From assembly GCA_934572445.1 (NCBI GenBank), contig CAKTLD010000072.1, positions 1-10,106 of the forward strand: a stretch of DNA of 10,106 nucleotides, in the 5' to 3' direction. Position numbers and translations under genes: made by a program. Below, piece by piece: positions 5,637 to 10,106 of this stretch (the first letter of the stretch is position 1; every line of letters starts with the position of its first letter). The stretch is from an uncultured Oscillospiraceae bacterium (GTDB lineage Bacteria; Bacillota; Clostridia; Oscillospirales; Oscillospiraceae). Under the pieces are notes generated by a model. That model worked only from the letters and a program-made list of their open reading frames with translations, had not been told where the DNA came from and ran no database searches.

Positions 5637-6339
5637 GTGTCTCTCCCCCAATGTCCTTTGTTTCAAAGCGGAACAGCGCCAGATGCTTCTCGTGTCTCAG
5701 ATAATACGGAAACTCCGCCGACGGCCCCGGCACGAGCCTCTTTTCGATCTCCGCGCGCGAAAGCGGTGCGCCGCTGCGGTCATAGATCGCCATAAAGCGC
5801 TCCGCCGCCTCAAGCGTGCGGAACGGCTGGCCGAACTCCGCCGTGAAGCGCTCCGCCGCATAGGGGATGCCGCGCGACAAAAGCGTTTCCTCGGCGCAGC
5901 GCGCCGTAAATTCGCCAAGGCTCACCTGTCCCGCGCTGAAGCGGTGGTAGGCATAGTCGCGCTTGACAAGGAACACCCGCCCGCTGCAGCAGCGCGCGGC
6001 GATCGTCAGTGCGTCCTCCGTCCGCCCGAACAGGCAGAACACCATCGCGTCAAAGGGCTGCCCGGGCCGCAGCGCGGAGGCATCGCATAAAAGCGGCGTC
6101 ACGCCCTCGTGCGGGCGCGTTTCCAGCTGCGAGAGCGCCAGCGCACTGCGGTCTGCCGCCGTCACGGCGGCGCAGTATGGCCGCAGCGCAAGGCTCAGCC
6201 CGCCCATGCCGCAGCCCGCGTCGCACACGCGGTCGGTCCGCGCAAGGTGCGGCGCGATGCGCCGTGCGATCACGCCGTAATAATCGTTCACCGCCATCGC
6301 ATCCCGCAGGAAGGCGACGGTCTCTTCGCTCCAGTACAT
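5605..6339 (-). CDS. Class I SAM-dependent methyltransferase, substrate unknown
   Basis: This 244-residue protein has a Rossmann-fold methyltransferase core. Motif I is VCDAGCGMGG (38-47), the acidic residue ending strand 2 is D63 in TAADRS, D86 in LLCDAS suits the adenine-side position, and the strand-4 motif is PFDAMVFCLFG (95-105). The remaining C-terminal part (about 125-225) is not a family I recognise and may set the substrate. The ATG at 6337-6339 lies only two bases after the stop of the M18 aminopeptidase, so I chose it over an ATG at 6376-6378 that would overlap that gene. No strong RBS is seen beyond a weak GGGGA, which fits re-initiation by ribosomes finishing the upstream gene. 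A small-molecule methyltransferase is more likely than an RNA one, but this is a guess. Confidence 0.78.
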   Translation of the reverse strand: MYWSEETVAFLRDAMAVNDYYGVIARRIAPHLARTDRVCDAGCGMGGLSLALRPYCAAVTAADRSALALSQLETRPHEGVTPLLCDASALRPGQPFDAMVFCLFGRTEDALTIAARCCSGRVFLVKRDYAYHRFSAGQVSLGEFTARCAEETLLSRGIPYAAERFTAEFGQPFRTLEAAERFMAIYDRSGAPLSRAEIEKRLVPGPSAEFPYYLRHEKHLALFRFETKDIGGETHGEKTSADLR

Positions 6340-6341
6340 GC

Positions 6342-7613
6342 TTACAGCGCATCCCCGAAGTATGCCGTCATCGCGCACACCAGATATTCATAATCTCTGA
6401 CGCCCGCCGTCTCCCAGCTTGAGTGCATTGCGAGCTGGGGAAGGCCGATATCGACCGTGCTCACCGGCACGAGCGTATCGGAAATGGAACCGAGCGTCGA
6501 GCCGCCGGGGAGATCCGACCGGTTAGACATCACCTGCGTGGGAACGCCCGCGCTTTCGCACACAGCGCGGAACACGGCGCAGGAGCGGCCGTCGGTCGCG
6601 TAGCGCTGGTTGGCATTGAATTTGATGACGACGCCCTCGTTCATGTACGGGCAGTTGTCGGGGTCGGCGTATTCACCGTGGTTGGGGTGCTGGGCGTGCG
6701 CGTTGTCCGCCGAGACAAGGAAGCTGCGCGCGAGCATCATCTGGAGTTCCTGCTCGTCCTTGCCAAGGCACAGGGCGATGCGGCGCAGCGTGTCGCGCAG
6801 GAACGTCGAGCCCGCGCCCTGCTTGGTGGACGAGCCGACCTCTTCATTGTCGAAAATGCAGCAGACGGCGATATTTCCGCTCTCCCCGGCAGCAAGGAAA
6901 CCCTCAAGGCAGCCGCAGGCGCACTCGAGATCGTCGAGCTTGGGAGAGAGAATGTACTCCTCGTTCTCACCGAGAAGCGTCCCCTCGCCGCGGCAGTAGA
7001 GGAACAGGTCGCTGCCGAAGATGTCGTTCTCTGCAACGTCCGCGGCCCTGGCGACGATGGGCAGGATGCCGCCGCTGTCTTTGCCGCCGAGCAGCGGGAG
7101 CGTGTCGATATTCGCGAGATACTTCATGCCGTCGTTCGCGCTGCGGTTCATGTGGATGGCCACGCTCGGGATCACAAGCAGGTCTCGGTCCACATTCACG
7201 AGCTTCTGCACGATCCTTCCGTTTTCGCGCACGAAAACGCGTCCCGCGACGGAGAGCGGGCGGTCGAACCAGGTCGCCATCAGCATCCCGCCGTACTTTT
7301 CGGTGGAGAGCTGCACATAGTGCGCGCTGCGGCGGTCGGGATGTTCCTTTAAGCGGAACGCCGGCGAATCGGAGTGCGCCGCCGCCATGGCAAAGCCGCC
7401 GTCAAGCGCGCTCGGCACGCGGAAGGCGATGGTACTCGAGCCGTTGCGCTGCACAAAATAGTTTCCTCCCGTTTCGAGCGTCCAGTGTTCGCGCTCGGAA
7501 AGCTCGGTGAAGCCGCTTGCAAGGAGCTTCCGGCGGATATTTTCGGTCACATGGTAGCAGGTGGGACTGTCTGCGATAAAGCGCAGCAGGTCATTGGTCA
7601 GCGTATCGTTCAT
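6342..7613 (-). CDS. apeB: M18-family metalloaminopeptidase
   Basis: This 423-residue protein has the normal length of bacterial M18 aminopeptidases. These are cytoplasmic dizinc enzymes that form large dodecameric shells and remove N-terminal residues from peptides. Probable metal and catalytic residues are H80 and D82 in AAHSDSPAF, D227/D228 in KLDDLE, E257/E258 in DNEEVGSST, D303 in SADNAHAQHPN and H397 in AMHSSWE. I start it at the ATG 7611-7613, with GGAGG ten bases upstream. The longer in-frame reading to 7694 would cross the promoter. It is the first gene of an operon with the methyltransferase (2-base gap) and the NTPase (32-base overlap). The aminopeptidase itself is probably a housekeeping peptide-turnover enzyme. 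Confidence 0.95.
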   Translation of the reverse strand: MNDTLTNDLLRFIADSPTCYHVTENIRRKLLASGFTELSEREHWTLETGGNYFVQRNGSSTIAFRVPSALDGGFAMAAAHSDSPAFRLKEHPDRRSAHYVQLSTEKYGGMLMATWFDRPLSVAGRVFVRENGRIVQKLVNVDRDLLVIPSVAIHMNRSANDGMKYLANIDTLPLLGGKDSGGILPIVARAADVAENDIFGSDLFLYCRGEGTLLGENEEYILSPKLDDLECACGCLEGFLAAGESGNIAVCCIFDNEEVGSSTKQGAGSTFLRDTLRRIALCLGKDEQELQMMLARSFLVSADNAHAQHPNHGEYADPDNCPYMNEGVVIKFNANQRYATDGRSCAVFRAVCESAGVPTQVMSNRSDLPGGSTLGSISDTLVPVSTVDIGLPQLAMHSSWETAGVRDYEYLVCAMTAYFGDAL

Positions 7614-7649
7614 GGTTTCTGATCCTCCGTTTTTTTGATCCTTGGCCGC

Positions 7650-7678
7650 ATTATACCATAGCCTTTTTCCCGCGGCAA
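7650..7678 (-). promoter_or_regulatory. Promoter for the M18-methyltransferase-NTPase operon
   Basis: On the minus strand, TTGCCG (7673-7678), a 17-base spacer and a perfect TATAAT (7650-7655) with an extended TGG. The start is expected near 7643, leaving a leader of about 30 bases before the ATG at 7613. Confidence 0.8.
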
Positions 7679-7701
7679 GACGGCTGCGCGACACGATATG
7701 A

Positions 7702-7748
7702 CGTCTTTCGCGGAAAATTCCCGTTCTTTTGTCCGTCCTTCGCGGAAA
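7702..7748. repeat. Pair of 15-base direct repeats between divergent promoters
   Basis: CGTCTTTCGCGGAAA (7702-7716) and CGTCCTTCGCGGAAA (7734-7748) match at 14 of 15 positions and are 32 bases apart start to start, about three helical turns. Each contains the small inverted repeat TTC-GCG-GAA. The second copy ends five bases before the -35 of the rightward promoter. The arrangement suggests binding of a dimeric or paired regulator on one DNA face. Confidence 0.5.
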
Positions 7749-7753
7749 TGTGG

Positions 7754-7782
7754 TTGCTTATTTCGGTTTTATCCTCTATAAT
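7754..7782 (+). promoter_or_regulatory. Promoter for the MFS-M3 peptidase transcription unit
   Basis: TTGCTT (7754-7759), a 17-base spacer and a perfect TATAAT (7777-7782). The -35 is weak (three of six), which with the repeats just upstream hints at activator dependence. The start is expected near 7789, giving a leader of about 115 bases. Confidence 0.75.
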
Positions 7783-7799
7783 ACAGGAAGATTTCCGTC

Positions 7800-7870
7800 C
7801 CCCTCCGCCCGATACGCAGAGGGGAAAGCCTCTTCCGCCGCATCGCGGCGGTGCCGCTCAGGCTTTGTTT
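7800..7870 (+). terminator. Attenuator-like terminator in the MFS gene leader
   Basis: The arms AAAGCCT (7825-7831) and AGGCTTT (7860-7866) enclose a GC-rich inner stem, CCGCCGC (7835-7841) with GCGGCGG (7845-7851), and the outer stem runs into TTTGTTTT. This is the form of an intrinsic terminator, placed between the promoter and the RBS. Just before it, CCCCTC (7800-7805) can pair with GAGGGG (7819-7824). As an alternative, AGAGG (7818-7822) can pair with CCTCT (7829-7833), which would break the terminator's outer stem. I see no convincing leader peptide and no known riboswitch class. Confidence 0.55.
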
Positions 7871-7903
7871 TGCACTCCTCACTGAAAGGAGGCGTTCATC
7901 CCC

Positions 7904-9178
7904 ATGAACGATCAGATCACCCCCGCGCCGCAGCCCCACAAGCTCTGGACGCGGGACTTTACCATCATCACGCTGGGCAGCGTGGTATCGATGCTGGGCA
8001 ATTCGATGTCCGGCTTCGCGCTGAGCCTGCTCGTGCTGGACTACACCGGTTCAAACCTGCTCTACGCCATCTACATTGCGGCCTTCACGCTGCCGCAGAT
8101 CATCATGCCCATCTTCTCCGGCGCGATCCTTGACCGTTTTTCCCGCAAGAAAACGATCTACACGCTGGACTTCCTCTCCGCTGCCGTTTACGGCATCGCA
8201 GCGCTCATTCTGCGCGAGGGCTGGTTCAGTTTCCCCGTGCTGGCGGTATTCTGCTTTGTCATCGGCTCGATCAACAGCGTTTACTATGTGGCCTACGAGA
8301 GCTTTTATCCGCTTCTGATCTCCGAGGGCAACTATTCCAAGGCCTACTCCATCGCAAGCGTGCTGGAAACGCTCTCGGCGCTCATCATCCCCATCGCCAC
8401 CTACTTTTACAAGCTCGTCGGCATCGCACCGCTGCTGGGCATCAATGCGCTGTGCTTCTTTCTGGCCGCCTCGGCCGAGACGCAGATCCGCGCCGAGGAG
8501 CACTACATCGCAAAGCAGCGCGCCGCGCTCGAGGCCGAGGCCGGGCGCGCCTCCGGCCGCCAGCTCCTGCGCGACATTCGCGAGGGCTTCCGGTACCTCA
8601 TGAGCGAAAAGGGCCTTTTGTGCGTGGCCATTTACTTCACGTTCAGCTCGCTCTCGGCAGGCGCGTCGCAGGTCATCACGCTGCCGTACTTCAAATCGAC
8701 GTTCGATAACGGCGAATACATCTATATGCTCGTATGGGGCATGGCCATCTTCGGCCGCGCCATCGGCGGCGGCATCCACTATAAGGTAAGGCTCCCCATC
8801 CACCGCAAGTACGCCATCGCGCTCACGGTGTATATCGTCATCTCCCTGTGCGAGGCCTTTTACCTCTACTGCCCGCTGCCCGTCATGATGCTCTCCTGCT
8901 TTCTCACGGGCATCCTGGGCGTCACGAGCTACACCATCCGCATCTCCGCCACGCAGAGCTATGTGCCGGATGAGAAAAAGGGCCGCTTCAACGGCGCGTT
9001 CAACATGCTCAACACCGTGGGCAGCTTTTCCGGTGAGCTGCTTGCCGGCGCGCTGACGGCATTTCTGCCGCCGCGTCTTGTACTCACAGGCTTCCTGCTC
9101 ATCACAGCGGCCTCCGCCGTCGTGGTCATCGGCGGCGGACGCGACGCCGTTTCCGCCATTTACAACCGCCAGCAGTAA
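7904..9178 (+). CDS. Major facilitator superfamily transporter, probable efflux type
   Basis: This 424-residue protein has about 12 hydrophobic segments and a short charged N-terminus. The loop between helices 2 and 3 carries the MFS motif A form GAILDRFSRKK (73-83). A longer cytoplasmic central loop around residues 193-230 (rich in Arg, Glu and Ala) divides the two six-helix halves. Early blocks such as LGNSMSGFALSLLVLDYTGS resemble the MFS_3/EntS-MacrolideMef-like exporters found in Firmicutes, so drug or metabolite export is the best guess. The substrate is unknown. The RBS AAAGGAGG lies 11-12 bases before the ATG. An oligoendopeptidase gene follows after 22 bases, so the two are probably co-transcribed. 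Expression may be controlled by the direct repeats and the leader attenuator upstream. Confidence 0.9.
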   Translation: MNDQITPAPQPHKLWTRDFTIITLGSVVSMLGNSMSGFALSLLVLDYTGSNLLYAIYIAAFTLPQIIMPIFSGAILDRFSRKKTIYTLDFLSAAVYGIAALILREGWFSFPVLAVFCFVIGSINSVYYVAYESFYPLLISEGNYSKAYSIASVLETLSALIIPIATYFYKLVGIAPLLGINALCFFLAASAETQIRAEEHYIAKQRAALEAEAGRASGRQLLRDIREGFRYLMSEKGLLCVAIYFTFSSLSAGASQVITLPYFKSTFDNGEYIYMLVWGMAIFGRAIGGGIHYKVRLPIHRKYAIALTVYIVISLCEAFYLYCPLPVMMLSCFLTGILGVTSYTIRISATQSYVPDEKKGRFNGAFNMLNTVGSFSGELLAGALTAFLPPRLVLTGFLLITAASAVVVIGGGRDAVSAIYNRQQ

Positions 9179-9200
9179 TACATATATACGGAGGTAACCT

Positions 9201-10106
9201 ATGAAATTCTCACAGATGCCCTACACCCGCCCCGATCCCGAGGCCGCCAAGCAGCAGCTTTCCGCGCTGACGGAAGAGCTCAAAAGCGCCAGGAGCTACG
9301 AGGAAGCGCGCAAGGTCTTCCTTTCGCAGCAGGAGCTGATGAGCCACATCTCCACCGCCGCGGCGCTCGCGAGCATCCGTCACTCGATCGACACGCGCGA
9401 CAAATTCTACGACGGCGAGGAGAAGTTCTGGAACAACTTCACCCCCGAGCTTGAGGAATACAATCAGGCGTGGACGGCGGCGATGCTGGGAAGCGCCTTC
9501 CGCGCGGACTTTGAAAAGGAATACGGCGATCTGATGTTCGTCAACGCCGAGATCGCGCTCAAGACCTTCTCCCCCGCCATCATCCCTGAGCTTCAGCAGG
9601 AAAACGACCTGACGCAGGAGTATGAAAAGCTGCTCGCCTCGGCGCAGATTCCCTTTGACGGGAAGACCTATACGCTCTCCCAGCTCTCCCCGTTCAAGAC
9701 CTGCGCGGATGACGAAAAGCGTCTTGCCGCGTGGAAGGCCGAGGGCCAGTGGTACAAGGACAATCAGGCAAAATTCGACGAGCTCTACGACAAGCTCGTA
9801 AAACTCCGCGACGCGATGGGCAAAAAGCTCGGCTACGAGGGCTACACCACGCTCGGCTACTACCGCATGGGCCGCAACTGCTACACGAAGGAAGACGTTG
9901 AAACGTTCCGCGCGGCGGTCGTGAAGTATCTCGTGCCCGTGGCCGACAAGGTCTACCGCGAGCAGGCCAAGCGCCTCGGCAAGACCTATCCCATGAGCTT
10001 TGCCGACAACGCGCTCGAGTTCCGCTCCGGCAATCCCCGCCCCGTGGGCACGCCTGACGAGATCCTGGCCCAGGGCATGAAGTTCTACAGCGAGCTCTCC
10101 CCCGAG
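9201..10106 (+). CDS. M3-family oligoendopeptidase, C-terminus cut by window edge
   Basis: The frame is open from the ATG at 9201 to the window end (302 codons), with RBS GGAGGT close upstream. The sequence starts MKFSQMPYTRPD and continues as a helical, Glu/Lys/Gln-rich domain typical of Firmicutes M3 oligoendopeptidases (PepF/thimet group, usually about 560 residues). Supporting blocks are the region around 188-193 (LSPFKT), AAWKAEGQWYKDN, LRDAMGKKLGYEGYTTLGYYRMGR and YLVPVADKVYREQAKRLG. The zinc motif HExxH lies further downstream than the sequence shown, so catalytic competence cannot be checked here. Family members are cytoplasmic zinc enzymes that cut short peptides. It is the second gene after the MFS transporter. 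Confidence 0.92.
   Translation, partial: MKFSQMPYTRPDPEAAKQQLSALTEELKSARSYEEARKVFLSQQELMSHISTAAALASIRHSIDTRDKFYDGEEKFWNNFTPELEEYNQAWTAAMLGSAFRADFEKEYGDLMFVNAEIALKTFSPAIIPELQQENDLTQEYEKLLASAQIPFDGKTYTLSQLSPFKTCADDEKRLAAWKAEGQWYKDNQAKFDELYDKLVKLRDAMGKKLGYEGYTTLGYYRMGRNCYTKEDVETFRAAVVKYLVPVADKVYREQAKRLGKTYPMSFADNALEFRSGNPRPVGTPDEILAQGMKFYSELSPE

Noticed and set aside
6423..7352. 309-codon open frame opposite the M18 aminopeptidase
   Set aside because: His/Arg/Ala/Val-rich shadow composition caused by high GC; the antisense gene has all M18 metal ligands.
8051..8803. 250-codon minus-strand frame inside the MFS gene
   Set aside because: Arg/Asp/Gly/Ala-rich shadow; the plus strand has a clear 12-helix transporter with motif A.
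1..10106. Defence system, prophage, transposon or CRISPR content
   Set aside because: All genes are metabolic, transport, peptidase or regulatory; no integrase, transposase, repeat-spacer array or terminal inverted repeats were seen. The NTPase-methyltransferase pair alone is not enough to propose defence.

Overview
The window looks like a GC-rich Gram-positive anaerobe of the Clostridia, most likely an Oscillospiraceae-type gut bacterium. This is inferred from strong AAGGAGG-type ribosome binding sites, sigma-A promoters (several with an extended TGn -10), a BMP-type lipoprotein, a NiaR repressor, a PfoR-like EIIC and an M3 oligoendopeptidase. No mobile element, CRISPR array, tRNA or rRNA was seen. 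No gene-free stretch exceeds 300 bases.

Layout. Positions 1-7613 are read leftward and 7904-10106 rightward, from a divergent promoter region at about 7614-7903. In transcription order, the leftward genes are an M18 aminopeptidase, a class I methyltransferase and a THEP1-like NTPase. These form one tightly packed operon with a promoter at 7650-7678. Next come deoC, deoD and a uridine-kinase-like gene, with a promoter at 5065-5093 whose -35 overlaps the NTPase stop codon. Then come niaR, a PTS-EIIC-like membrane protein with its own promoter and a large palindromic operator, a terminator, and the start of a BMP nucleoside-binding lipoprotein that runs off the left edge. The rightward genes are an MFS exporter-like protein and an M3 oligoendopeptidase that runs off the right edge.

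How the genes work together. The BMP lipoprotein (uptake), DeoD (phosphorolysis of purine nucleosides), DeoC (cleavage of deoxyribose 5-phosphate) and the nucleoside-kinase homologue form a nucleoside salvage and catabolism locus. Set inside it is an NAD-precursor module: NiaR (3H-domain niacin-responsive repressor) followed by an EIIC-like permease. The permease promoter overlaps a 48-bp near-palindrome whose core, GTGTCTTGACAC, looks like a NiaR box. The best functional prediction in the window is that this orphan EIIC-like protein is a NiaR-controlled niacin (or related pyridine) transporter. Two untranslated leaders are also structured: tandem hairpins before the BMP gene, and an attenuator-like terminator before the MFS gene.
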